This document shows positions 36,424 through 47,698 of a stretch of DNA of 64,000 nt, piece after piece. Source of the DNA: Welwitschia mirabilis (lineage: Eukaryota > Gnetophyta > Gnetopsida > Welwitschiales); NCBI GenBank assembly GCA_051453625.1, contig JBOZIK010000001.1, positions 167,486,814 to 167,550,813 of the forward strand, written 5' to 3'. The position numbers and the translations under genes are program-made. The first letter of the stretch is position 1. The number at the start of each line of letters is the position of its first letter. The notes below the pieces were generated by a model. It saw nothing but the letters and a program-made list of their open reading frames with translations. It did not search any database and was not told the origin of the DNA.

Positions 36424-36985
36424 NNNNNNNNNNNNNNNNNNNNNNNNNNNNNNNNNNNNNNNNNNNNNNNNNNNNNNNNNNNNNNNNNNNNNNNNNNNNN
36501 NNNNNNNNNNNNNNNNNNNNNNNNNNNNNNNNNNNNNNNNNNNNNNNNNNNNNNNNNNNNNNNNNNNNNNNNNNNNNNNNNNNNNNNNNNNNNNNNNNNN
36601 NNNNNNNNNNNNNNNNNNNNNNNNNNNNNNNNNNNNNNNNNNNNNNNNNNNNNNNNNNNNNNNNNNNNNNNNNNNNNNNNNNNNNNNNNNNNNNNNNNNN
36701 NNNNNNNNNNNNNNNNNNNNNNNNNNNNNNNNNNNNNNNNNNNNNNNNNNNNNNNNNNNNNNNNNNNNNNNNNNNNNNNNNNNNNNNNNNNNNNNNNNNN
36801 NNNNNNNNNNNNNNNNNNNNNNNNNNNNNNNNNNNNNNNNNNNNNNNNNNNNNNNNNNNNNNNNNNNNNNNNNNNNNNNNNNNNNNNNNNNNNNNNNNNN
36901 NNNNNNNNNNNNNNNNNNNNNNNNNNNNNNNNNNNNNNNNNNNNNNNNNNNNNNNNNNNNNNNNNNNNNNNNNNNNNNNNNNNNN
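36424..36985. other. Assembly gap (562 N)
   Basis: Hides the start of the sense frame that follows. Confidence 0.99.
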
Positions 36986-37760
36986 TTTTTGCAGAAGTTA
37001 AACCCATACCAAGTTCCAATTTTGAAAAACTTATTAGTGACCCCAGTTTTACTAGGCTCAGACAATGATTTATTAAACTTAATTGGTGGAACTAGTTAAC
37101 TTTTCTTGAGAAATATGGTAATAAGAACATCTACTCTTTTTATAGAAATATGTCATTTTTAGAAAAACTACTAATGTTATATTCAACAATTAATAACATA
37201 CTATTTTAAGTTTCATTAGATGAATTAAGAAATATTCTCGGTTACCATCTAGTGGAAGACTGTTGACAAAAATACATAAGAATGGAGACACCACTTTGTA
37301 TCTAAAACATTTTTGCAACATTACAAACAAAGATGATTAACTAGACATTGATGAGGAAAGGGATTCTAAGGCATTCATTATTTTGAAAATGGTGTCATCT
37401 AACTTAGCCCTCATAATTAATAACATAAAGGAGATAAGTACACTAAAAATTTACCTAACAAATGCCATCAGAGATCCTTTGAGTGAAAATATTGATATTG
37501 GACAAAGTATTTTTCAATATCTCTACAAGTTAGTTTCTAGAATTAGGAATACTATAAGGCTTATGAAGGTTGTAGTAGGATTTTCTTCATTGATTAGAAA
37601 AATCCTTTTATATAAGAATGTTCCACAAATCTTTTCCAAGAATAGGAATAGTGTGAAACTCTCTATTCCATCATTGTTTGGAGTTACTGTTTTAGCACCT
37701 TTCAGTGTTTCAAGCACAGAAGAAACAACTTCAACTAGTCAACTAGTAACTCAAATATAG
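36986..37760 (+). pseudogene. Sense frame X in the inner element, unknown function
   Basis: Begins inside the gap. The first part reads FAEVKPIPSSNFEKLISDPS, FTRLRQ*FIKLNWWN, FLEKYGNKNIYSFYRNMSFL and DELRNILGYHLVED, with stops mainly at probable Gln/Trp codons. After a frame change near 37280 it continues HFCNITNKDD and becomes a clean open frame at 37383-37760 (125 codons) containing NIKEISTLKIYLTNAI, YLYKLVSRIRNTIRLMKVVV, IRKILLYKNVPQIFSKN and a Ser/Thr-rich end SVSSTEETTSTSQLV. It has a protein-like mix of helix-forming residues in DNA whose AT content predicts more stops. No known gypsy domain is recognised and no membrane segment typical of env is seen. Confidence 0.5.
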
Positions 37761-38159
37761 ATGTAATCCCTAGAACCTTTAAGGAAACAAATAGATTCAT
37801 TCACTTTATAGCAACTATGGCTCCAAAAAGAAAGTGAATCCTTTACTAACTCACTGAAAGATGATAAGATTAATTCTTCATGTGCTGCAATAAATTCTTT
37901 GATAGCCTTCCTATTAAAGAAAAGCTCTAAGAGAAAAATTTTAATATGAAGAAAATAATTAAATTTTTAAAACTTAAAAATGAATTTTGTGAAGATTAGA
38001 TTTTTTTTGTTTTTAATAGGAGGAGCATAATAAAGCCAGGAAGGAGAAGCAGTAATTAGAAGAGAAATTAGTCTCTCGTTTTAAACCCTAAAGGTTATAT
38101 AAGTCCTCTATGCATAATGATTAAGCTTGAATTAAAGATTAGAGCAAGAAGTTGAATAA

Positions 38160-39415
38160 GAAAGGAAGAAACTGCAGCTTCCCTTTTCAACAAAGAAGAT
38201 TTTTTGTTAGAATTGTTAAAGAATATGATTCAGGCTAAGCAGTATGATGCTAAATACATTGAAAAATAGTAAGAATGTATTACATTCATGCATAACAGCT
38301 CATCCCTTCTACTAAAAAAGAAATATTCAAAGAAAATTTATATATATTTGAGAGGAATGCATGAAAAATATATGAAAATTTAAGAAGAAAATAACATATA
38401 AGTAAAAATGTGTAGAAGCTCTAAAGTAGGTGTAGATCAAGTAGGAGAGAAATATTGCTTTCCTTTAAGAAAAAATGGAATCAACTCCACAAACATCTAC
38501 ACAAATTGGTTATTCTTTACTTAAGCAAAGTTTAATAAAAATAGTACAAAATGAATTTTTTCAAATTATAGAAAAAATTATGCAAACTGCATTGCATCAA
38601 ATACCTCTAGTGGATTCAAAAGCTATTAGACATCCAATCTTAGACTTCATCAAAGAAATTTTAATTCCTTTCATCTACTCAAACTTATTTGAGAAACTAA
38701 AAAAGGAAAATAGCAGACTACTATATGAAAAGAAATTTCTAGAAGTCTAATTTGGAAAAATAATAGGATTTGGAAATGAGGAACTATAAGTACAAAGGAA
38801 TATGCACTTCTATCCTTAAAAACTATATGATTATTTTGATAATTATAAACAAGTTATCAATGAGATCATACAAAAGATAGAAGGAGAATAGGAGAGAATT
38901 ACCATGATGTCCAACCAAGCCCTGGAGAAGATAGATAATGCCAAGAGTAAAGCTTCTAAAGAATAGCATTAAAGAGCAGTAAACAAACCCCTCCATGTTT
39001 GTGAAGGTTTCAAAAAAGACATTTATCTTTTCACAATTACTAAGCATAATTTGGACTATTTAAAAAATCAAATAATCATAGGAACTTTTATAGACATTTT
39101 TTGTAAAATGGAGGGAGAAGATGAAGTTTGTATTGATCTAGTTGTGAGTTCTTCTAGAGTGAAGGAATCTTAAAAGCCACCTCCTTTTCATCCTATGAAA
39201 TCAAAGAAAGTTTCAGCTGTTAAAAAAGAAAAATAATGTAAAGGTAAAATGCTAAAGATAGCTCCATCTAAATAAGAAAACATAAATTTAGATGATCTAT
39301 CCCTTTTGAAAGAACAAATCAAAGCAATGAAATAGCTGGAAGAAATGAAAAAGTCACAGGTTAAGAAGGAATTAGAATTAGTAAAAAGAAAGAAAATGAA
39401 ACGGTAAAAGAAACA
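38160..39415 (+). pseudogene. Sense frame Y in the inner element, coiled-coil-like, unknown function
   Basis: From about 38160 the frame reads AASLFNKEDFLLELLKNMIQ and AKQYDAKYIEK. A one-base shift near 38470 enters an open frame (38475-38750, 91 codons; MESTPQTSTQIGYSLLKQ). The same frame then runs on to about 39415 with only about a dozen stops in some 325 codons, roughly half or less of what its AT content predicts, and most are TAA/TAG at positions suiting Gln. The C-terminal part is Lys/Glu-rich with heptad-like spacing (LLKEQIKAMK, LEEMKKSQVKKELELVKR). It ends close to the 3' LTR. No family recognised; it may be a lineage-specific accessory protein or captured host gene. Confidence 0.52.
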
Positions 39416-39459
39416 ATGTAGCTATTAGAGGACTAACAAATGTTTAAGTGTGGATAAAC

Positions 39460-40432
39460 TCATAATGTAGAAATATATGTACATTTTTCCTCTTTTTCTT
39501 ACTAAAATAATTAAATAATAGTTATTAGTAATGTACAATTATGAATTAAATAACATTACTATATTATATTATATTATTATTGCATATAGCTAATTTGGTT
39601 TTATAGGACAATTATTGTAATACAATAATAGTGGAAGCCTTACTAACAAAAAGAAAAATGGTTGTAATAATTAAATAAATGGCATAAATAAAGTAAACAA
39701 CCACTAATGCAAGAAAACCATTGAAAGATGGGGATAGGTAGCACGAAAAAGAAATAAAAAATCACTTAGGATATACCTATAAATATGCAATGTATAGCAT
39801 ACAAAAGGATCTTTTTGGCAACTTGGAGAATAGCTGAAAAGTGCATTTGAGACAAAGAATATCATGATGGAAGAACTACAACGTGACTTCCTAGCTACTA
39901 TACCTATTGTGAAAACACACAACATTGCTTACTGCTATATTTTCTAGATAGTAATACAAGTTTGTATTCTAAAAAGAATCCTGTGTTGTTGTGTAGGTAA
40001 CTTGAAAAAGTTACCTACTCTTATTTCCTTGTTCTTAGTGTTAATCTTAACTAGAATGAATATTGAGATAGTGTATCAGTTAGAAATAAGTAATACAAAT
40101 ATTCTAGCTATATTTCTCTAGTTTGTTTATTTTCGTTTCCCCATTTCCTGTAAATATTATTATAGTAGAGTAATTATCAGAACACCATTTTACCAAGAAT
40201 AATCATTCTTAACAAAGAATGTGTTCTAATTCAATAAAGAGAGCCTTTATTTGAGTGAAAAACATAACAAAGAAAACTCCATATAAAAATTATTAATGAT
40301 TAAAATCTGTGTGTGGTAATATATTTTCCATAGTTTTTTAGTATTTTTGTAATATAAATTTTTCTTTTTAAGCATTTTATTTAAATTAATTAGTTGTCTT
40401 ATAGCATTTCTAGTTAAATTACAAGCTTGTTA
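39460..40432 (+). repeat. 3' LTR of inner element
   Basis: Pairs with 27381-28349. Starts TCATAATG (TG changed to TC) and ends cttgtta (CA changed to TA), both consistent with point decay of canonical TG...CA ends. The sequence just upstream is not a good polypurine tract, though aagaaagaaaatgaaacgg lies about 60 bases away. Confidence 0.87.
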
Positions 40433-40590
40433 ATGACCTAATGTTGAAGACAAACTTAATTGAAAAGACTTCAAAGTTTTCACTAAATTAGTTAGGACCA
40501 TTTGTTATCTCATGAAAATTTAACAAGAAAGCATACAAACTAAAGAGTTTAAATGGTATTAAAGAAAGTAACTTATTATCACTAAAATAA
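40433..40590 (+). pseudogene. Outer element integrase C-terminus
   Basis: Immediately after the inner 3' LTR the plus strand reads DLMLKTNLIEKTSKFSLN, then LGPFVIS and KKAYKLKSLNGIKESN. This is the Tat integrase C-terminal pattern (V-G-DLVLKK...GKFxPNWxGPYVIxxxxxxxAYxLxxLDG). The preceding residues, NPRSYTVG, are at 27355-27378. The split of one recognisable domain by the inner element fixes both the nesting order and the exact insertion point. The bases 40433-40437 (ATGAC) are the 3' target-duplication copy. Confidence 0.85.
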
Positions 40591-40799
40591 AGCTCAAAGC
40601 ATATGTCATTTTTGTTTTGTGTTGCAATTTAGTCATTTTTACTTTTCCATTAACTAATTTGCATGCTTTTTCATTGTATTTATTTTCTCAATGAAATATT
40701 TCATGTATATACACATCAATTTTCATGTAGGATAACATTGATCTTTTTCACTCATTATGAAAATTCCACGTTCTAGTTTGTATATTTGAGTTTCAGACT

Positions 40800-41051
40800 A
40801 TGGCCCACAATATTCCTCAAATCTTAAAAAGGTTGCGCGTTTCTTACCTTTGTACATAATTTGAACAAGTTCATGCACTAGGCCCATTTGCTAAGGATTA
40901 CTTCATCCCCTATCATCCCAATGCTTCTGTGATCAATATTCCACTCCCTGAGGCTTCACCCATGGGAGATGATGATAATAACATATACCGCGTCGACCCA
41001 TGCTATGACATACCTAAGCCTTACTCTACCATAATTCACACCTCTCATTAG
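40800..41051 (+). CDS. Orphan frame of 83 codons with one internal stop
   Basis: ATG at 40800, one in-frame TAA at codon 20, then open to TAG at 41049-41051. The readable part contains FAKDYFIPYHPNASVINIPL, PEASPMGDDDNNIYRVD and PCYDIPKPYSTII. It is less AT-rich than its surroundings and has balanced, protein-like composition with many Pro/Asp/Tyr. I do not recognise the family. It lies about 200 bases after the outer integrase, so it may be a remnant of a post-pol reading frame of that element or a captured fragment. It is broken unless the internal stop is an error. Confidence 0.35.
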
Positions 41052-43934
41052 GCTTCTTATTTTACCTACTTATATATCATCATTATTATCCTATGAGATA
41101 TTAGTGGATACATATTCCGCTTACCATGCATCTCATCACATCTGTTATTTATTGTCATTACTTTATTTCACTCATACTTGCCATGTCATCCTATTAGCCT
41201 TATCCATGTTACATTTGCTATAGCACTCATTTTCATCTTTTATTTAAAAAAAAAGGGGAAAAAAAGGAGGGGAAAAAAAGAAAAATCAATCAAAATGTTT
41301 TTTTTAAAAAAAAGGAAAATCTAAAAAAAATTATCCACTTTCTTTTATTGTATATCCTTTAGATACATCTTTATAATGAGTCAACTTCTAAGTGGCTAAG
41401 TCTTTATCTTATAGAGAAGTGCATTTTGGATGACTTCATTGAGATTCTTAATTTAGATGCTAAGAAAAAATTAGGGGCAATGGACAATAGTTGAGGCTAT
41501 GTTAGTTGATAACCAATATGCTCTCAGCATGATCAAAGCAATTGAGTAGGAAAATCATCTTGATTAAGAGATGGATCCTCCCTTCATCTTTAGCCAAATG
41601 ACTTCTTAGCATGGTTTCTTAGTTAAGATTATTTCTTTATTTGATCATCTATTTATTTAGTCTTGTGTTAAATCGCATCCTAGTTTTTACTTTTGAGTAT
41701 TTATAGGGGTAATATTGAATTTCATCCAATCTCAAGATATTCCCATGGCTATGACATCTAGTATCGTATGTTGTTTTGTATTAGCATCAACTATGTTAAA
41801 CCTAATGCTTATCTTTAACTATGAGCTTTACAATTTATCATCCGTTAATGTTCAAAAAAAAAAGAGAAAAAGAGAAAGAGATAGACTTCAAGTCAATTGA
41901 TCAAGAAACAAAAAATGAGAAAAAAGAAAAAAAGAAGAAAACATAAAAAAAGCATCATGTTGTCCTATTGCAAATGCACAGAGACAAATATTTCTAATAG
42001 GATCCTTTAGTAGTGTGATATAATAGCTTTGAAACTCCATTGGGGTGTTAATTGGTCACAATCTAGCTTTGGCTTGCAGATTATTACACTCTTAGTAATA
42101 GTTGCACTCTCATCATTATGATGGACATAGCTCTCTAAATACCCCATTGGCTTAATTTTCCTATGAATTTGAAGCTATAATTTCACAATCATTTGGAACA
42201 TATTGGTTATTGGATAGTAAGTTAGTAAGATCTCAATTGTTGTTGTAGCTAACAATTGGATTACATTAGAATATAAACATTATATTGGTACTTTACATAA
42301 TAGCCATAAGCATTGTCATAATCACTACCCTTATCACGTGATACTCTATGCTATTTAATATTAAATCATGTGTTGACAACATCTCACAAAATTGTGATTC
42401 ATACCAATAGAATTTACTAGGTTGGCATTTAGAGGTGTAGAAATCATTCTTATTCATTCCCTTGTTTATCCATTTTCGCCTGGTATTTTCTTGGTATTTG
42501 TGAATAATTACCCCAAAGTCATTTCTACATTACTCTTACGTGCTTGAGACTAATCTTACTTCTCAATTAACTTATTATTTTTTGGTATTCATCCCATTTT
42601 ACCACCCTATCTTACCACCTTACAATGTCACGATCATCTATTTCTTGTTGTCATTCCCTCTTGGCTCTTTTGCTTTATTTACCACTCTCTTATACCCTAA
42701 CTGATCTTTATCCATTTCATAATTATAGTTAGATATCATATATTCTTCTTATTTCCTATTTTTTACATTTATCTCTATACCTCTTCCCTCACATCTTGTC
42801 ATGTTACATCACTTATGTTATTTTTCTTATATCTTTCTCATCCACCCATTAGATATTTCTTTTATTCATTACATTTATGTTGTCTTTTATAATTTAAAAA
42901 AAGAACAAGAAGAAGAAGAAAAACAACAAGAGCAAGGAAATAAGGAAAAGGGAGGAACCAAATTTTTTTTCAAAAAAAAGGTAAAATGTCCAAAAGAAGT
43001 TTGTGGTCATTTTTTACATGAGATTCATCTTTCAACCCATGTCAAAAAGGAGGTAATTGTAATAATAACTCTCATTCCAAGATGTCGCAAAGAAGGCAAC
43101 GACCAAATCAATGACTCATCATAAAGAAGGCAAACAATGCCCAAAAAACATAACAACACACAAAAAGAAGAAAATGACACCCACACAAATGAGAAAAAAG
43201 AAGCGATCTAAAATGAAAGGGGATCATCAAAATTCAAGGCAAATATCTTAAGAGATGCTGTAAGGGATCAAGGTGAATAGAGCAAGAAAAAAACACAATC
43301 ATAAAGGAAAAGAAGGAAGAGATTTTTTAAAGATGAAACATAGCCAGGAGAGGACATCTTAGTAGAAGAGAAATGGATTAGAAAAAGCTAAGCATATCAA
43401 GAGATGAATGATCATAGAAAAACAAGAGGAATATAAGGGAGGGTCACTCAAAGAAAGAAAAGAGCAGATACAATTTCTTCATGCATGAAGAAGGGCATAA
43501 CCTTTTAGGGAATTTGTTGAAATTTACACTGTAAGACATTCAATGAGGACACTGATTGTAAGCTTTTAAATGAATACCTTTGAAACTTCATTTGGTAAGA
43601 GATATATGCAAGTGTATTTTTTCATTTTTTAAGCACATTTATCAAATGATTGCTTATTATTTACAATACTACTGTGTCTGAAGCTTTAAGGGTATCCTAT
43701 AGATGAAAGACCCCTAAGTTTTAAATAAACACCACAAAATACCAAATTGCTAAAAGCACCAATGTATAGGTTACTCACTTTATTTTATCAAATGAAGATC
43801 ATATGAAATGTGTGTCTCTAAAAATTAATATCAAAGAGCTTGATCCCTATGACTTTATTGATGTTCATTCTATTCTTACAATTCTTATCTTTTTATATGA
43901 GTCTTTTATTAGTACTTAACTATAGCTTTAGCAT
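41052..43934. other. Outer element 3' region with purine-rich blocks
   Basis: No confirmed gene. Purine-only or nearly purine-only blocks recur at about 41248-41282, 41852-41884, 41905-41960, 42895-42965 and in looser form to 43420. One of them, nearest a terminal repeat, could be the polypurine tract that primes plus-strand synthesis, but none sits immediately before terminal copy B. Open frames at 41715-41900 and 42801-43124 end in these Lys/Glu-coding blocks and look spurious. Confidence 0.45.
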
Positions 43935-44085
43935 CTACATTCTCTATAAATTTTGAGTTGAAATTATTCTAGCATTTGAGAGGTTATGAGTAAGGAAGGG
44001 TTTATAGGGAAACAGTGACATATGTTTTGAAAATAACCAAAATTTAAAAGGTTCAAAGAATTCTATAGCTTAAGAGATTTAGTGA
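43935..44085 (+). repeat. Terminal copy B, left piece (probable 3' LTR of outer element)
   Basis: Aligns with the first ~160 bases of copy A (20335-20495): tctataaattttgagttga, gttatgagtaaggaagggtt, tctatagcttaagagattta. It ends at gagatttagtga (44074-44085), after which unrelated LINE sequence begins. Confidence 0.72.
44074..44085 (+). repeat. 5' target-site duplication of the LINE unit
   Basis: gagatttagtga; partner at 54845-54856. The uninterrupted site in copy A (20484-20495) reads gaggtttagtga. Confidence 0.75.
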
Positions 44086-44499
44086 GGAATTAAATGAATA
44101 GAGACATTATCATTCAAAAATAAGATGGCTTGATTCAACATTTCGAGGATCTCTACTAGAGTTTTTGAGCTCTACTAGGATTCGGCAGATCTGGAGTGCA
44201 GAAGAAGCGAGGCTTAAAGGACTGTTGATTAGTGGGATCAGTTTTGATTCCTAGTTATGAAGTACAGGGGGAAATTTTGGCCACCAGATAGTCTTTTTAC
44301 AGTTAAGTTGCTGAATCTTTTAAAATATTAGTTTTGATCCATTTTTAGGGTTTTCTTCAAGGGATTGGCCCCCAACACCGAGAAGACTCAGTTCTCCAGA
44401 GAATAAAAAGCCCTAGTTTTGGACATTGATGAAGGTGCTTGCTATAAGATTAAGAAAAAACTTCAATACAGTTTAATCAGAAAGTTTATTTCATCTAGC

Positions 44500-45465
44500 C
44501 AAAAACCAAGGCTAGATGAGATCTGAAAATGGATGACAACTAAATGGACAAAAGTCAGTAAATTCAATGTTATTTCTATGCTAAAAGAGCTAGTGCATTT
44601 CTAGTTAGACAATGGACAAGATTGGGATAAAATAATCATGAGAGGACCTTGGTTCTTTGGGGTATGGGGTCTTGGCCTAGCTAAATGGATGTTGGGAATG
44701 CAATCAAACCTAAACCTATTTAGGAGGTTACTAATTTAAATTCACATCCACAAGTTCCCATTAGAGTTTTAGGATGAAGATCTCTTAAGAAAAATTACTG
44801 CTTAGTTTGATGAACTGATCAAGCTTGATAGGATTACCATCAAACAAATAAGACTAGTACTGGCCAAATTTTGTGTATGGATGAGCCTAGAGAACACAAA
44901 AGAAATTTAATCTATAAGATTCAGATCTAAATGGGGTATCTATGAACTTGAATTTACTTATGAGAATCTTTCTATCCCATGTAATGTTTATGAAAAATTA
45001 AGGTACATTTCAGGGAGATGTGCTTCATTTGAAAAGAGATACTCCTATTATAATAGAATGGGTCATTTAAAATAAGAATGTATAACATGGTTAGTTGATA
45101 TTAAAGAAAAGAAAAAGAAAACCTATATTTTTTATGGGAAGACCAAACATAATCAAAGAATATATTAGCATAAGCAAAGAAAGGAAAACTTTGTGAAAAG
45201 TACTACTATTTTCCCTAAAAATAGGAAGGAGAAGAAGGTACAGGAAAGGAAGTACAACCCATTCAACCTCTTATAAAAGAAGAAGATCCCTAGCAACCAC
45301 CAAATACTGATGAACCTAATAATGTAAAAACTCAAACGAAAGAAAGACCTAGTAATAGAACCCTTTAAGAAAAGGAAACAACAGAGGATGTGGCTAATAG
45401 ATCCCAATCAACGATTGAAAATACTCTTAGAAAAGGTCAAGTGTACAGAAAGGGGTAAAAATACT
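44500..45465 (+). pseudogene. LINE ORF1 (copy 1): DUF4283-like domain and zinc knuckle
   Basis: ORF1 of plant L1 elements binds RNA. The frame reads WMTTKWTKVSKFNVISMLKE near 44530, GQDWDKIIMRGPWFFGVWGL near 44610-44665 (family xGPWxFxxxxLxLxxW), then FPLEF*DEDLLRKITA near 44757-44805 (family LPLEFWDExxLxxI), LVLAKFCVW, and a knuckle-like RYSYYNRMGHLK*EC near 45040-45085 (family CxxCGRxGHxxxxC, with Cys changed to Tyr). A Lys-rich tail follows to ORF2. Stops replace family Trp in WDE and others. The 5' leader is 44086 to about 44450. Confidence 0.75.
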
Positions 45466-45469
45466 CTCA

Positions 45470-47598
45470 ATGAATTTTCTTTTATAGAATTGCAGGGGAT
45501 TAGGGTTCTTCTATAATAAAAATACCCTAAGAAATCTTATTAGTTAGTTTAATATTAATTTACATTGTTTATAAGAAACAAAAATGAAAAATGGTATGAA
45601 AACAGTAAGCTTAGGATAGTAATGGAATTTCTTTACCTATGCAGCCCAAGGTAATTTAGGAGACCTCATGATCTCCATGAAAAAGGAGATAGATCTAATT
45701 AATAGCATTAAAAACCACATCACTATTTTTCTTAAGGAGGAAGATTAGATATAACAAACATCTATAGTCCTCAAAATAATCAAAATAAAGCCTTTATCTT
45801 AGAGCAATTATAGTGGATAGTGATAAATAAATCTAAATGGCTCATTATCGAGGATTTTAATCAATCTCTATACCACTGGGAAAAATCAGGAGATGATAGC
45901 TGGAATTCTAGAGGAGCTTTAATCCTTAAAGAACTTTTGGTGCAAAATACTCTTACAGATGTCCATATTACTGGATGCAAGTATACATAATCTAATAGAA
46001 GAACTCACAACAACCTAATTATGTCCAAGATTGATAGAATTCTTATTAGCAAGGATTTATTCAAACTCCAAATTGGAGCCTGTGGCCTAAATAGAATAGC
46101 TTTGGATCACCATCCTATCAGACTTAGAGTGGAAGCTATTGTGCTTGGAAGAACTCCATTTCATATGGAATGGTATGGGATTAACCAAATAGAAACTAGA
46201 ACATTGATGAAAAAAATATGAGCCTAGTATGATGGGACATAACCTATAACTTTTTTTATAGGGGCCTCAATACCTTAAAAGCCCATATAAAGGATTGGAA
46301 AATAAAAGATAAAAAAAGGTTTGAGCCCAAAGCAGAACTTGAGGGAGAAATATGAAAAATCCAGACTGAGAAAAAGGAGGGAAGAGATCAATATAGTCTC
46401 TACAACAGGGAATATTAGTGTCCATTATAACTCAAAGAAATAAATGCTGATGAGGAAAATTATTGAAAAGAATGTTCAAGGATAAAATGTCTTAAAGAGA
46501 TGGATAAGCATAGCAAATTTTTATTCTAGAAAGCTAATCAACACAGATCAGATAATAGGATCAAAAGACTTAATAACAGAAAATGAATAGGACATAGCCA
46601 AGGAAATGTAGGCCCATCTTATAAAAATTTGGGAATGGAATAATATCAGCCCCAGCCTTATTCTGGAGAATATGAAATTTATAATGAGGATAACATCTTG
46701 CTTATTAAACCCTTAAGTAGAGATAAAGTCTTATCTACTGTAAGGTCTATGTAAAATGATAAATCTCCTGATCCTAATGGTTGACTAGTTAAACTTTTTA
46801 AATCTCACTTTTCCATATTAGGAAATAATCTTCAGGACGTTATGCAGGATGTTTTTTACAACAAGCAAATTCCTAATGAAATGAATAAAATCAGGGTGTT
46901 ACTTATCCCAAAAAAGAGAGACACCAACAAACTAGAGGATTTTAGTACTTTAGCTATCTGTAATATTCTTTATAGAATCTTCACGAAAATCATGGTTGGC
47001 CATATCACCCCCTGCTGTCAAAGGAGATTTTAGAGAATCAAGTTGGATTCATCTAATCCAGGTATATCTAATATCAAATCCTTTTGATTCATAAGATTAT
47101 TCATTCTGTTACAAAACATAAATTTCCTTTTCTTATTCCTAAATTGGATATTGCCAAAGCTTATGATTCAGTCAGTTGGTAAGCATTAGAAAGTATCCTT
47201 AGGAAAATTGGTTTTCATCAAGACATCATTAATATTTGGCTAGATATGTAGGCTTCAGCCAAATTCAGTGTAAAGGTTAACAATCACAGGTCAAAATTCT
47301 TTTCAGTAGGTCTAGGATTAAAATAGGGGGGTCTACTATCTTCATGTCTTTTCCTCTTTGTGATGAATGTCTTATAGGTCTTCTTAAATAGAAATGGAGT
47401 TACAAAAATCAGAATTGGAGGATAAACTTTCATCAATAATCACTATGTAGATGATAACATCATTATAACCAAATCTTCATGTTAGTAAGCAAAAGCTATC
47501 AAGAATTCCATGAACCTTTTTGCGATAGCTACAACTCTTCATACCAACTGGAACAAGCTAAGAATCCATACTTTAAGCAGAAATAATATTAGAGGGGG
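45470..47598 (+). pseudogene. LINE ORF2 (copy 1): endonuclease and reverse transcriptase, cut by gap
   Basis: ATG at 45470 gives MNFLL*NCRGLG, the usual ORF2 start, with Trp (TGG) changed to TAG. Endonuclease motifs: DITNIYSPQNN near 45750, WLIIEDFNQSLYHWEKSGDD near 45840-45895 (family GDFN), the open frame 46021-46221 with SKIDRILIS and DHHPIRLR. The RT follows: PLSRDKVLSTVRSM near 46715, KIRVLLIPKKRDTNKLEDF (46886-46945), CNILYRIFTKIMVGHI, LDIAKAYDS near 47145, and YVDDNIII near 47445 (family YADD). The frame reaches NNIRGG at the gap 47599. Many stops; RT palm residues partly retained. Confidence 0.87.
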
Positions 47599-47698
47599 NN
47601 NNNNNNNNNNNNNNNNNNNNNNNNNNNNNNNNNNNNNNNNNNNNNNNNNNNNNNNNNNNNNNNNNNNNNNNNNNNNNNNNNNNNNNNNNNNNNNNNNN
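47599..47698. other. Assembly gap (100 N)
   Basis: Copy 1 of the LINE stops here; the sequence after the gap is unrelated to LINE copy 2. Confidence 0.99.

Larger units (their letters stand above)
27381..40432 (+). mobile_element. Inner Athila-like Ty3/gypsy element with both LTRs
   Basis: About 13.05 kb, inserted in the outer element's integrase gene. It has a 5' LTR (27381-28349), gag, protease, RT, RNase H and integrase in the usual order to about 33650. A further 5.8 kb without known domains follows, then the 3' LTR (39460-40432). The LTRs align along their whole length with many substitutions, so the insertion is old. The RT and RNase H wording ([33 protein letters not shown]) places it in the Athila/Tat non-chromoviral branch, nearest Athila. 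It is dead: stops, frameshifts, a lost catalytic Glu in integrase and a microsatellite inside integrase. Confidence 0.88.

Noticed and set aside
27381-40432. Endogenous caulimovirus-like sequence instead of a retrotransposon
   Set aside because: Integrase and two LTRs are present and no movement-protein or coat zinc-finger order was seen; these define Ty3/gypsy, not a pararetrovirus.
42801-43124. 107-codon frame with a Glu/Gln/Lys-rich block
   Set aside because: The block is a purine repeat, the N-terminus is low-complexity, and no motif is present.
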